This document shows, one piece after another, positions 23,990-32,310 of a stretch of 64,000 bases of DNA. A program made the translations under genes and the position numbers. The stretch comes from Salinispora arenicola (GTDB lineage Bacteria; Actinomycetota; Actinomycetes; Mycobacteriales; Micromonosporaceae), in assembly GCF_006716065.1 (NCBI RefSeq), contig NZ_VFOL01000001.1, positions 2,542,001 to 2,606,000 of the forward strand, read 5' to 3'. The notes beneath the pieces were generated by a model, which ran no database searches, was not told the origin of the DNA, and was given only the letters and a program-made list of their open reading frames with translations. Each line of letters begins with the position of its first letter. Position 1 is the stretch's first letter.

Positions 23990-24897
23990 ACCGTCGCCGG
24001 TCCGGTGGCGCCCAGCCTGGGCGGACGGCCGACCACCGCCCGGTCCCGCCCGCCGGTGACCGCGTGCTGGTGTTGTGGCTCCGCGTACCGGGTCAGCCCG
24101 AGCACGGCGGTGAGGGTGACCAGGAAACCGACCCCGGCCAGCCACTCCCGTCCCGGCCAGATCTGGTCGCCCAGCAGCAGCAGTCCGACCACGGCTGCCG
24201 GCACCGCCCCGGCCGCGTCCATCGCGGCCACTGCGGCCGTGGTCGACCCGCGTTGCATCGCCAGGCCGAGCAGAAGCTGGCCGACAACCGAGTGGGCCAC
24301 CAGCAGGTAGAGCAGCGGTTCACCGAGGAACTCCTCGGCCGAGTGGGTCGAGGCCAGCGGCCGGGCCGCCACCGCCGCGGCGGAGAAGGCCAGTCCAGCG
24401 AGCGAGCCGAGCGCGACCGAACCGGGCGCACCGTGCAGCCGTACCGCGAAGAAGCCCAACAGGGCGATCACGCCGAAGGTGACCGCCAGGGTCACCAGGC
24501 CGGCGGTGCCGAGCTGCCGCGAGGGCGCCGGCCGGGCCGACAGCACCAGCCCGGTGATCCCCACGACGAGAAGCGCCAGCAGGACGACCTCCGCCGCGGG
24601 TAGTCGCCACCGCAGCAGGAGTACCCCGAGCACGGCGGTCACGCCGAGCCCGGCTGCCATGCTGGCCTGCACCAGGAAGAGCGGTAGATCCCGTCGAGCC
24701 AGGAACGCCAACACGAAACCGCCGACCTGACAGCCCAGGCCGATCAGGTATGTGCGGTGTCCGGCCAGCCGCAGCAGCAGCCCCGGGTCGAACGAGTGGT
24801 GCACGGTGGTGCGGGCCGCCGCGACCGACTGGAGCAGGTTGGCGATGCCGTACGCGAAGATCATTGACGCGAGGAAGCACCAGCCGGAGGAGACCAC
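23944..24897 (-). CDS. EamA/DMT-type transporter
   Basis: 317-aa membrane protein with about 9-10 hydrophobic segments, in two halves typical of drug/metabolite transporters (AGLGVTAVLGVLLLRWRLPA; PAAVVGLLLLGDQIWPGREW). Start uncertain: GTG at 24897 keeps the first helix complete (VVSSGWCFLASMIFAYGIAN), and ATG at 24864 is the alternative. The longer frame upstream is hisN read out of frame. The 27 bp gap to hisN suggests co-transcription. Confidence 0.8.
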   Translation of the reverse strand: MVSSGWCFLASMIFAYGIANLLQSVAAARTTVHHSFDPGLLLRLAGHRTYLIGLGCQVGGFVLAFLARRDLPLFLVQASMAAGLGVTAVLGVLLLRWRLPAAEVVLLALLVVGITGLVLSARPAPSRQLGTAGLVTLAVTFGVIALLGFFAVRLHGAPGSVALGSLAGLAFSAAAVAARPLASTHSAEEFLGEPLLYLLVAHSVVGQLLLGLAMQRGSTTAAVAAMDAAGAVPAAVVGLLLLGDQIWPGREWLAGVGFLVTLTAVLGLTRYAEPQHQHAVTGGRDRAVVGRPPRLGATGPATVQAASTGVRQRATRS

Positions 24898-24923
24898 AGC
24901 GCGAGGATAGAGGTTGACCGCGG

Positions 24924-25742
24924 TCAGCGTGCAGGGGCTCCGCTCAGGCGGGTGAGGATACCGGCGTGCAGCGGACCGTTCGTGGCAACCGCGCTGGTAC
25001 CGCCGGAGCTGGTGTCTCCAGGGGCGGGCCGGCCAGCCAGGTCGGTGAGCACTCCCCCCGCCTCGGTGACGATCGGCACCAGCGCCGCGATGTCCCACAA
25101 CGACAGTTCCGGCTCCACCATGATGTCCAGCGCGCCCTCGGCCAGCAGCATGTAACCGTAGAAGTCGCCGTACGCCCGGCTGCGCCAGGCGTCCCGCATG
25201 ATCTGCAGGACAGCTCCCAACCGACCGTTGTCCTCCCAGCCGCCGAGCGAGGAGTAGCAGAAACTGGCGTCGCTCAGATCGGCTACCGCCGACACCCGGA
25301 TCGGCGTACCGGACGGTAGGTCCGGCCCCGCGTACGCCCCCTCGCCGACCGCCGCCCACCAGCGACGCCCCAGGGCCGGTGCGGAGACCAGACCGGCGAC
25401 CGGCCGGTCCCCCTCAAGCAGGGCGATGAGTGTGGCCCACACCGGCACGCCGCGAATGAAGTTCTTTGTCCCGTCGATCGGGTCGACCACCCAGCGCCGC
25501 CGGCCGGAGCCGGTCGCGGGCTGCTCGCCGTACTCCTCGCCGAGTAGGCCGTCGTCCGGGCGGTGGGTGGCGAGCAGGGCCCGGATCTCCTGCTCGACCG
25601 CGGTGTCCGCGTCGGAGACCGGACTGAGATCGGGCTTCGTGTCCACGCGGAGGTCCAGGGCGCGGAATCGCGCGACGGAGACCGCGTCGGCGGCGTCGGC
25701 GAGGTGGTGGGCGAGGGCGAGGTCGGCGGCGTAACCCTTCAT
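24924..25742 (-). CDS. hisN: histidinol-phosphatase, IMPase family
   Basis: 272-aa inositol-monophosphatase-fold enzyme. Metal-binding motifs: GEEYGE, WVVDPIDGTKNFIRG and LSLWDIAALVPIVTEAGG. The actinobacterial orthologue (HisN) removes phosphate from histidinol phosphate in His biosynthesis; general IMPase activity cannot be excluded from sequence. It follows rsgA in an aroA-rsgA-hisN order on the minus strand. Confidence 0.9.
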   Translation of the reverse strand: MKGYAADLALAHHLADAADAVSVARFRALDLRVDTKPDLSPVSDADTAVEQEIRALLATHRPDDGLLGEEYGEQPATGSGRRRWVVDPIDGTKNFIRGVPVWATLIALLEGDRPVAGLVSAPALGRRWWAAVGEGAYAGPDLPSGTPIRVSAVADLSDASFCYSSLGGWEDNGRLGAVLQIMRDAWRSRAYGDFYGYMLLAEGALDIMVEPELSLWDIAALVPIVTEAGGVLTDLAGRPAPGDTSSGGTSAVATNGPLHAGILTRLSGAPAR

Positions 25743-25766
25743 GTGGTGACGGTAGCGTCGGCCCGG

Positions 25767-26849
25767 TCAGGCCCCCGCTGTCGGGTCATCCGGCTTCCGC
25801 GAGCTGGGCTTGGCGTAGGGCTCGCTCTCGCCTGCGCGCGAGGCGAGTAGCCGCCGGTACGAGGCCAGCCGGCGCGGGTCGGCGTGGCCGGTGGCCACCC
25901 AGGTGCTCAGCCCACAGTCCGGCTCGCCGGCCGTGTGTGGGCAGTTCGCCGGGCAGTCGGCCGTGCCCTCGGTCAGGTCGGGGAAGCCGTGCAGCAGGCT
26001 GTCAGCGGAGACGTGGGCCAGCCCGAAGCTGCGGATCCCCGGCGTGTCGACGATCCAACCCCCGGCTTCGCCGTCGACCGGTGGCAGCCGTAGCGCCACC
26101 ACACTCGTTGACGTGTGCCGGCCTCGACCGATCGCACTGACCTGGCCGACGGTCCGGGCGGCGTCCGGGACCAAGCGGTTGACCAGGGTTGACTTACCCA
26201 CTCCGGAGTGCCCCACCAGCACCGAGATCCGCCCGGCGAGGAGGCCGCACAGGGCGTCCAGGGTCGAGTCGGGGCAGGTCAGTACGTAGGGCAGCCTCAG
26301 CTCCGCGTAGTACCCGAGCACCTCCTCCGGTCCGGCGAGGTCCGCCTTGGTGAGGCAGAGCAACGGCTCGATGTCGGCGTCGTAGGCGGCCACCAGGCAG
26401 CGGTCAATGAAGCCGGTCCGGGGCGGCGGGTCGGCGAGCGCGCTGACGATCACGAGTTGGTCGGCGTTGGCGACCACGACCCGTTCCAGTCGCCCTTCGG
26501 CGGTGGTCGCGTCGTCCTCGGCGGTGCGTCGCAGCACCGATCTCCGGTCGGCTATGCGGACGATCCGGGCTAGCGCCCCGGGGGCTCCGGACGTGTCACC
26601 GACCAGTCCGACCCGGTCGCCCACCACGACGGACTTGCGGCCCAACTCTCGGGCCCGCATCGCGGTGACCGGCGAGGCGTCCAGCCGGGCGTCGGCCAGG
26701 ACACAGGTGTACCGTCCCCGGTCCACGGCGATGACGAACCCCTCGACCGCGTCCGCGTGGCGCGGGCGCATCCGGGTACGCGGGCGCGAGGACCGGCTGG
26801 GCCGGGTCCGGACGTCGTCCTCGTCGTACTCCCGCCGCCTCGTCGCCAG
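25767..26849 (-). CDS. rsgA: ribosome small-subunit GTPase RsgA
   Basis: Circularly permuted GTPase that assists 30S maturation. It has an N-terminal OB fold, then G4 LTKAD, G1 GHSGVGKSTLVN, G3 VDTPG, and a C-terminal zinc site CPANCPHTAGEPDC. The first ATG (26771) would remove the conserved acidic/basic N-terminus REYDEDDVRTRPSRSSRPRT. The frame holds no ATG, GTG or TTG upstream before a stop inside aroA. A CTG at 26849, 5 bases after GAGGAGG, would give a 360-aa normal-length protein and is my chosen start. Starts 11 bp after aroA. Confidence 0.85.
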   Translation of the reverse strand: MATRRREYDEDDVRTRPSRSSRPRTRMRPRHADAVEGFVIAVDRGRYTCVLADARLDASPVTAMRARELGRKSVVVGDRVGLVGDTSGAPGALARIVRIADRRSVLRRTAEDDATTAEGRLERVVVANADQLVIVSALADPPPRTGFIDRCLVAAYDADIEPLLCLTKADLAGPEEVLGYYAELRLPYVLTCPDSTLDALCGLLAGRISVLVGHSGVGKSTLVNRLVPDAARTVGQVSAIGRGRHTSTSVVALRLPPVDGEAGGWIVDTPGIRSFGLAHVSADSLLHGFPDLTEGTADCPANCPHTAGEPDCGLSTWVATGHADPRRLASYRRLLASRAGESEPYAKPSSRKPDDPTAGA

Positions 26850-26859
26850 GACCGCCTCC

Positions 26860-28161
26860 TCAGCTCTTGCCGGTCACCATCGCCGACCATAGTGCCGGGA
26901 ACTCCGGCATCGTCTTCGAGGTGCAGGCCACGTCGCTCAGCTCGATGCCGGGTACGGCCAAGCCGGTGATCGCCGCGGCGTGCGCCATCCGATGGTCGTG
27001 ATAGGTCTCGAACACCCCGCTTCTCAGCGGCCGGGGGCGGATCGCCAGCCCGTCGTGGAACTCGGTGAGGTCGGCGCCAAGGGCGGTGAACTCGCGGGCG
27101 AGCGACGTGATCCGATCGGTCTCGTGCCCCCGGATGTGGGCGATTCCGGTGAACCGGGAGGGAGAGTCGGCGAGTATCGCCAGTGCGGTCAGCGCCGGGG
27201 TCAGCTCACTCACGTCGGACAGGTCGGCGGTCAGGCCATGTAGGGCGCCGGTGCCCCGGACGGTCAATCCGGCGGTGGAGAGGGACACTTCGCCGCCCAT
27301 CGCCTGCAACAGCCCGCGGAGCCGCTCGACCGGCTGGACGCTGCCCCCCGGCCAGCCGGTGACGGTCACCTCCCCGCCGGTGACCAGCGCGGCGGCGAAG
27401 AAGGGGACCGCACCGGAGAGGTCCGGTTCGATCTCCCAGCCGCGGCCAGCAAGCGGGCCCGGCTCAACGGTCCAGACGTCGGGGGCGGTGTCGTCGACGG
27501 CGGCGCCGGCGGACCGCAACATGTGCACCGTCATCCGCAGGTGGGGCGCGGAGGGCACCGGCGGGCCGACGTGTCGGACGACCACGCCCCGGTCGAAGTG
27601 CGGGGCGGCCAGCAGCAGCCCCGAGACGAGTTGGCTGGAGGCGCTGGCGTCGATCACGACCTCGCCCCCGCGGATCTGTCCGCCACCGAGCACGGTCAGC
27701 GGCAGGCTTCCGGTGGGTGGTGTGGTGATCCGGACGCCGAGGCGGCTCAGGGCGTCCAGCAGCGGCCCAAGCGGACGGAGTCGAGCCTGCGGGTCACCGT
27801 CGAAGGTGATCTGGCCGTCCGCAAGGCCTGCCACCGGGGGAAGGAACCGCATGACCGTGCCTGCCAGGCCGACGTCGACGTGTGCCGGTCCGGCCAGTGG
27901 GTGCGGTCGGACCAACCAGCGCTCGTCGTCGCTGATCGACATGTGCACACCCATGGCCCGCAGCCCGTCGGCCATCAGCTCGGTGTCTCGGGCGCGCAGT
28001 GGCCTGGCGAGCGTCGATGGGCCGGTGGCCAGTCCGCTGAGCACCAGGGCACGTGCGGTGAGTGACTTGGAGCCGGGTAGGCGCAGCGTCGTCGAGACCG
28101 GATCCGAGGCGGTCGGCGCGGTCCACGGGCGCAGCGGGCGGGTAGCGGTCAGATGTCCCAC
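26860..28161 (-). CDS. aroA: EPSP synthase
   Basis: 433-aa 3-phosphoshikimate 1-carboxyvinyltransferase (shikimate pathway). Signatures: LRLPGSKSLTARALVLSGLA (phosphate/PEP loop), LRARDTELMADGLRAMG, and GHETDRITSLAREFTALGAD near the C-terminus. GTG start. Downstream rsgA is tightly spaced. The aroA-rsgA neighbourhood beside sigR is standard in actinobacteria. Confidence 0.96.
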   Translation of the reverse strand: MGHLTATRPLRPWTAPTASDPVSTTLRLPGSKSLTARALVLSGLATGPSTLARPLRARDTELMADGLRAMGVHMSISDDERWLVRPHPLAGPAHVDVGLAGTVMRFLPPVAGLADGQITFDGDPQARLRPLGPLLDALSRLGVRITTPPTGSLPLTVLGGGQIRGGEVVIDASASSQLVSGLLLAAPHFDRGVVVRHVGPPVPSAPHLRMTVHMLRSAGAAVDDTAPDVWTVEPGPLAGRGWEIEPDLSGAVPFFAAALVTGGEVTVTGWPGGSVQPVERLRGLLQAMGGEVSLSTAGLTVRGTGALHGLTADLSDVSELTPALTALAILADSPSRFTGIAHIRGHETDRITSLAREFTALGADLTEFHDGLAIRPRPLRSGVFETYHDHRMAHAAAITGLAVPGIELSDVACTSKTMPEFPALWSAMVTGKS

Positions 28162-28265
28162 GGTTACATTCTGCCGTCTCCTCGGTTGGCCGCCGTCGGC
28201 TACCCCGGTTGACCGCCCGGTCAGCGGGACGGCGGGCGGCCGGCCGGCGCGCTAGCGTGTCCGGT

Positions 28266-28985
28266 GTGTGCGGGAGATACGCGACCACCCGGTCCGCCGG
28301 GGACCTGAGCGTGATGTTCGAGTCGTACGACGCAACGGGTGGTCGACTCGCCGTGGACTACAACGTCGCGCCCACCGACCCGGTGCCGTTGGTCCAGGTC
28401 GACGCGGCGGGCCAGCGGGTGCTTTCGCTCGGGCGCTGGGGCTTTGTCCCGGCCTGGTCACGGTCCACGGCCGGCGCGGCCCGCATGATCAACGCTCGGG
28501 CGGAGACGGTGGCCACGAGCCGGGCATTCGCTGGTGCCTTCGCCCGTCGCCGTTGTCTGTTGCCGGCGGACGGTTGGTACGAGTGGGTCCGTCACCCGGG
28601 TGGTAAGCAGGCGTACTACCTGACCCCCCGGGACGGGTCGACGGTTGCCTTTGCGGGTATCTGGTCGGTGTGGGATGGCCCTGGCGGCCCGCTGCTCACC
28701 TGCGGCATATTGACCACTGCCGCGCTCGGTGACCTGGCCGACGTGCACGACCGGATGCCGCTGCTGGTGCCTCCCGAGCGGTGGGGAGCCTGGTTGGGGC
28801 CGGCGGAGCGGCCGGGTGACCTGCTTGCCCCGCCGTCGCTGGAGTGGCTGGCTGGGCTGGAGGCTCGTCCGGTCGGGCCGGCGGTCGGCGACGTTCGGAA
28901 CGACGGTCCGAGCCTCGTCGAGCGGGTCGCTGTGTCGTCGCCACCCGGGCGTGACGACAGGCCCGGGGAGGGGATGCTCTTCTGA
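28266..28985 (+). CDS. SRAP-domain DNA-crosslink sensor (YedK/HMCES type)
   Basis: 239-aa SRAP protein. The GTG start is fixed because the catalytic Cys must be residue 2 (reads CGRYATTR once Met is removed). Further conserved parts: YNVAPTDPVP, MINARAETVATSRAF, RRCLLPADGWYEW and HDRMPLLVPPE (active-site His). These enzymes form a covalent adduct with abasic sites in single-stranded DNA. M. tuberculosis Rv3226c holds the equivalent place by aroA. Confidence 0.93.
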   Translation: MCGRYATTRSAGDLSVMFESYDATGGRLAVDYNVAPTDPVPLVQVDAAGQRVLSLGRWGFVPAWSRSTAGAARMINARAETVATSRAFAGAFARRRCLLPADGWYEWVRHPGGKQAYYLTPRDGSTVAFAGIWSVWDGPGGPLLTCGILTTAALGDLADVHDRMPLLVPPERWGAWLGPAERPGDLLAPPSLEWLAGLEARPVGPAVGDVRNDGPSLVERVAVSSPPGRDDRPGEGMLF

Positions 28986-29176
28986 CGTATTGCCGACTCT
29001 CTGCCAGCTGATTTGTCGGATTTCAGCCGAGAATTCAATGGGTCATTCGATTTTCTCCCCGCCACCCCTTGTATCGACGTCAAAAAGTGCGATACACCAG
29101 AGCGCCGGTGGTGGGCGTCGATTCGCGAAGGGCGGATCGCGTCCTAGATTTCCGGCCCCACGGGGGAGGTGGGTGG

Positions 29177-29572
29177 ATGACCAGGGCGCGGATGCCCCGT
29201 CCACACGAAGTGGCCGCTGCACGACGTGACGCGCGCCTGGTGCGGGCGTTACACGAGCGTCGACGGGATGACGCATGGCGCACCAGAGGCCGCTGCCAGA
29301 GCGTCGACCCGGAAACCTTCTTTCCGGCGCCGAACGAGCCGGCCGACGCCGCGGTGGCGCTCTGTCGCACCTGTGACGTTCAGGGGTCCTGCCTCGCGTG
29401 GGCGCTGGATGTCGGCGACTGCTACGGCGTCTGGGGCGGCACCACCGCGCGCGAGCGCCGGGCCATGCTGGTCGCCTGGCGTACTGCGGCCCAGCCGGAT
29501 CCGGAGCCGACCGACCCCGCGGCACCGTTGGTCCGGAAACGGCAGCTCACCCTGGTGCCACTCGGCCGCTGA
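29177..29572 (+). CDS. WhiB-family Fe-S regulator
   Basis: 131-aa WhiB-like protein with cysteines C40, C63, C66, C72 and the turn YGVWGGTTARERR. Basic N-terminal helix (AAARRDARLVRALHERRR). There is no AT-hook like WhiB7 and it is longer than WhiB1, so the subfamily is uncertain. ATG at 29177 behind GGGAGGTGGG. The upstream 190 bp are comparatively A+T-rich and should hold its promoter. It lies upstream of the hydrolase and sigR. Confidence 0.9.
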   Translation: MTRARMPRPHEVAAARRDARLVRALHERRRDDAWRTRGRCQSVDPETFFPAPNEPADAAVALCRTCDVQGSCLAWALDVGDCYGVWGGTTARERRAMLVAWRTAAQPDPEPTDPAAPLVRKRQLTLVPLGR

Positions 29573-29637
29573 CCGTTGTCCGACCCAGGCCGCGCGCCCA
29601 CGCCCGCGGCGGTGGCGCGGTGGTCAGAATGGGTTCC

Positions 29638-30291
29638 ATGCCGCCGACCGAGGAGATCGTCACCCCGCACGGGCCGGCCGTGGTGGACCTCGACCAGCCG
29701 GCTGGTCCGCCCGCCGCCCTGCTGGTGCTCGGGCACGGGGCGGGCGGTGGGGTGGACGCGCGGGACCTTCTCGCGCTCCGGGAGGCCGCCGTGACCGCCG
29801 GTCTGGTCGTTGCCCGGGTGACCCAGCCCTACCGCGTCGCCGGTCGGCGGGCGCCCGCGCCCGCGGGTCAACTCGACGTGGCCTGGACGGTGGTGCTGGC
29901 CGAGCTCCGGGCGCGCTGGCCCGGGATCCCGCTGGTGGTCGGCGGTCGGTCCAGCGGTGCCCGGGTGGCCTGCCGCACCGCGGCCACGGTCGGGGCCGCC
30001 GGCGTCGTCGCGCTGGCGTTCCCAATGCACCCACCGGGCCGTCCGGAGCGATCCCGGGCTGCTGAGTTGCCGGATCGCGTGCCAACGCTGGTGGTGAACG
30101 GCGATCGGGATCCGTTTGGGATGCCGGTGGCAGCGGCGTCGACGGTACAGGTCGTTACCCGGCCGGGTGAGCGGCACGACCTGGGTAGGGATCCGCTGGG
30201 CACGGCGGCGGTCGTCCTCGACTGGCTGCGCGCCCATGGCTGGACTGCCCGGCCGGACCGGCCACCGTCTCGGCCCGGTTCGATCGGGTGA
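29638..30291 (+). CDS. alpha/beta-hydrolase (KANL3/Tex30-like)
   Basis: 217-aa predicted hydrolase. It has LLVLGHGAGGGVDARD (oxyanion region), nucleophile elbow GGRSSGARVA with Ser in GxSxG-like context, and a late GERHDLG His. It matches the short dienelactone-hydrolase-like family often annotated Tex30/KANL3. Start uncertain by 9 bp (ATG at 29629 or 29638). Substrate unknown. It sits between the WhiB gene and sigR. Confidence 0.8.
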   Translation: MPPTEEIVTPHGPAVVDLDQPAGPPAALLVLGHGAGGGVDARDLLALREAAVTAGLVVARVTQPYRVAGRRAPAPAGQLDVAWTVVLAELRARWPGIPLVVGGRSSGARVACRTAATVGAAGVVALAFPMHPPGRPERSRAAELPDRVPTLVVNGDRDPFGMPVAAASTVQVVTRPGERHDLGRDPLGTAAVVLDWLRAHGWTARPDRPPSRPGSIG

Positions 30292-30380
30292 ACCGACGAG
30301 GCGTGACCGGGTTGGGAGAACCTCGTTGCTCTGGATGGTGCCGTCCGCCCCAGCCCGGCGGCGGCGCTGGCCCTCCCAGG

Positions 30381-30436
30381 CCCTTCCTGGTCCCAGCTCT
30401 GGTCCCCGCCGAGGTCGGGCCGGGACCAGGAAAGGG
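30381..30436 (+). terminator. imperfect hairpin between hydrolase and sigR
   Basis: CCTGGTCCC (30386-30394) pairs with GGGACCAGG (30422-30430), extended by CCCTT/AAAGGG. It lies just upstream of the SigR-type promoter and would separate the two transcription units. Confidence 0.5.
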
Positions 30437-30447
30437 GGCCAAGGGCT

Positions 30448-30474
30448 GGAATTCCCGCCCCGCCGACCTGCGTT
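30448..30474 (+). promoter_or_regulatory. SigR-type autoregulatory promoter of sigR
   Basis: GGAAT (30448-30452), 19-base spacer, GTT (30472-30474). Predicted transcription start near 30481, followed by GAGGGGG and a GTG at 30514. This parallels the SigR-dependent sigRp2 promoter of Streptomyces coelicolor. Confidence 0.65.
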
Positions 30475-30513
30475 ACACCCCGCGGACGGCTTTTTCAACC
30501 GAGGGGGTGGCCG

Positions 30514-31320
30514 GTGCCGACCGATACGCAGGCCCGGGAACGGGACGATCAGGACGTGCGGCGGCTCGACCGCCTGCTGGATGGTCCGCCTTGGTCAGCC
30601 GTGACGTCGGCGGCCCGGGTGTCGGTCGAGCACCTGGGCGGAAGTGAATTTGTTGGCGAGCGGGTACACGTATCCTCGGCGGGGAAACATCCGATCCGAG
30701 GGGATGTGCGGTTGACCACTGAGAAGACGGACGAGCGCAGGGCCCGCTTCGAGCGGGACGCGATGCCCTTCGTCGACCAGCTCTACGCTGCTGGCCTGCG
30801 GATGACCCGCAATCCGGCCGATGCCGAGGACCTGGTCCAGGAGACGTACCTGAAGGCGTACGCGGCCTTCCACCAGTTCGAGCAGGGCACCAATCTGAAG
30901 GCTTGGCTGTATCGAATCCTGACCAATACCTACATCAACTCCTACCGCCGGCGGCAGCGGCAGCCGATTCAGGCGCCGACCGAGGAGATCACCGACTGGC
31001 AGCTCGCCGAGGCCGAGTCGCACACCTCCAGCGGGCTGCGTTCGGCTGAGACGGAGGCGCTGGACCGGCTGCCGGACAGTGACATCAAGCAGGCGCTCCA
31101 GCAGCTACCGGAGGAGTTCCGGCTGGCCGTCTACCTCACCGATGTCGAGGGCTTCTCCTACAAGGAGGTCGCCGAGATCATGGGTACGCCGATCGGCACG
31201 GTGATGTCGCGGCTGCACCGTGGTCGTCGTAATCTGCGCAAACTGCTGGAGCAGTACGCGGCCGAGCGGGGCTTCACCTCCGCGTCGTCGGCCAAGGGCT
31301 CGACTGGCCGGGAGGTGTGA
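30514..31320 (+). CDS. sigR: SigR/SigH-type ECF sigma factor, long form
   Basis: Group IV sigma factor for thiol-oxidative stress. Sigma-2: [20 protein letters not shown] with [15 protein letters not shown]. Sigma-4: [20 protein letters not shown] then [20 protein letters not shown]. The conserved core begins at [23 protein letters not shown] (30706) or TTG (30712) behind GAGGGG would start the short form. The GTG at 30514 adds a 64-residue extension and has its own ribosome site downstream of a SigR-type promoter, as for the unstable SigR' isoform of Streptomyces. Followed after 1 bp by its anti-sigma gene. Confidence 0.92.
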   Translation: MPTDTQARERDDQDVRRLDRLLDGPPWSAVTSAARVSVEHLGGSEFVGERVHVSSAGKHPIRGDVRLTTEKTDERRARFERDAMPFVDQLYAAGLRMTRNPADAEDLVQETYLKAYAAFHQFEQGTNLKAWLYRILTNTYINSYRRRQRQPIQAPTEEITDWQLAEAESHTSSGLRSAETEALDRLPDSDIKQALQQLPEEFRLAVYLTDVEGFSYKEVAEIMGTPIGTVMSRLHRGRRNLRKLLEQYAAERGFTSASSAKGSTGREV

Positions 31321-31321
31321 C

Positions 31322-31609
31322 GTGAGCTGTGGAGACCCGCACGAGACGGACTGTCGTGAGGTACTGGCAGAGGTCTACCTGTACCTGGACCTCGAGTGTG
31401 CCGAGGAACGTCGCGAGCTGATCCAGCACCACCTCGACGAATGTGGGCCGTGCTTGCGCGAGTACGGCATCGAGCGGGAGGTCCAGGCGCTCGTCGCGCG
31501 CTGCTGCGGTAACGAGACGGCTCCCGACCAGCTTCGCCAGCGGCTTCGAAGCAAGCTCGCCGAACTTGTGGTGTTTGGAAGTAGCGAGTCGCGTGAGCTG
31601 GCCGACTGA
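31322..31609 (+). CDS. rsrA: RsrA-like zinc anti-sigma factor
   Basis: 95-aa ZAS-family anti-sigma factor. The redox zinc motif H-x3-C-x2-C is seen as HLDECGPC (about residues 37-44), with additional Cys at 3 and 11. When oxidised, such proteins lose zinc and release SigR. GTG start one base after the sigR stop, so translation is coupled. Length matches RsrA/RshA. A strong terminator follows. Confidence 0.92.
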   Translation: MSCGDPHETDCREVLAEVYLYLDLECAEERRELIQHHLDECGPCLREYGIEREVQALVARCCGNETAPDQLRQRLRSKLAELVVFGSSESRELAD

Positions 31610-31625
31610 CCACCGGTGTGCCGTC

Positions 31626-31661
31626 GCGGTGGCCCGGACCGACTTCGGTCCGGGCCACCGC
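31626..31661. terminator. hairpin terminator after sigR-rsrA
   Basis: Perfect 15-bp stem GCGGTGGCCCGGACC, 6-nt loop, complementary arm. It lies between rsrA and the convergent bL37 gene and could serve both. Confidence 0.8.
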
Positions 31662-31702
31662 CGTCCCCGTTGACCGAGGTATGTTCGCCCGGTCGGGGCG
31701 GC

Positions 31703-31777
31703 TCAGGAGTTGGGGCGCTTGCCGTGGTTCGCCGCGCCCTTCTTGCGAGCCTTCTTTTTCCGAGCCCTCTTCGCCAT
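31703..31777 (-). CDS. ribosomal protein bL37 (AURKAIP1/COX24 domain)
   Basis: 24-residue, very basic peptide that opens MAKRARKKKARKKG and ends NHGKRPNS. This is the pattern of bL37, the tiny large-subunit protein found in mycobacterial ribosomes and often annotated AURKAIP1/COX24-domain protein. The ATG has a perfect GAGGAGG seven bases upstream. Convergent with rsrA. Confidence 0.88.
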   Translation of the reverse strand: MAKRARKKKARKKGAANHGKRPNS

Positions 31778-32050
31778 GGTGACCTCCTCGTAGTTGGTGG
31801 GGTGCCCACTGCGGCGTGACCGCCGCGGTGCGAAACCGGACGCGTCCGGCCCGCCGACGTGGGGCCGTTCAGCGCCGATGGGACCGACCCTAGTGCCGCC
31901 GCCGTCGGTCGCCCTCCGGTGGGCTGGTCTCCGGTCAGACCCGGTCCGCGTCGCCGCCTGCCGGACCGTACGCGATTGTTCGGCGGGACAGCCAGAATCC
32001 GGTCCTGGCGTGGCCGTCTCACCCCGGCCCGGCTCATGATTGGATACGTC

Positions 32051-32070
32051 GGCAGGCAGGCAGGCAGGCA
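32051..32070 (+). repeat. GGCA tetranucleotide repeat, five units
   Basis: Five perfect GGCA units lie 25 bp upstream of the biotin-carrier start, inside its likely leader. Confidence 0.85.
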
Positions 32071-32094
32071 GTCGGGAGAGAAGGGGCTGTGAAG

Positions 32095-32310
32095 ATGGCC
32101 GAGGAGATCCGCGCCGAGATGGTGGCGAACGTCTGGAAGGTCGTCGCGACGGCCGGGGACACCGTGTCCGAGGGGGACACGCTGGTGATCCTGGAGTCGA
32201 TGAAGATGGAGATCCCGGTCGTTAGCGAGGCCGATGGTGTGGTGCAGCAGCTGGCGGTCAACGAGGGGGACGTCGTGCAGGACGGCGACCTGATCGCGGT
32301 GATCGGTTGA
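32095..32310 (+). CDS. biotin/lipoyl attachment-domain protein (TB7.3-like)
   Basis: 71-aa single biotinyl domain with the attachment motif ESMKMEIPV, where the first K is the biotinylated Lys. Same length and start pattern (MAEEIRAEMVANVWKVV) as M. tuberculosis TB7.3/Rv3221c, which also adjoins the sigH-rshA locus. ATG at 32095; a GTG two codons upstream is possible. It may act as a carrier subunit for an acyl-CoA carboxylase encoded elsewhere. Confidence 0.9.
   Translation: MAEEIRAEMVANVWKVVATAGDTVSEGDTLVILESMKMEIPVVSEADGVVQQLAVNEGDVVQDGDLIAVIG

Noticed and set aside
22325..24145. 606-aa minus-strand ORF
   Set aside because: Antisense to the glycosyltransferase and DUF5709 gene; Arg/Gly/Pro-rich shadow caused by high G+C.
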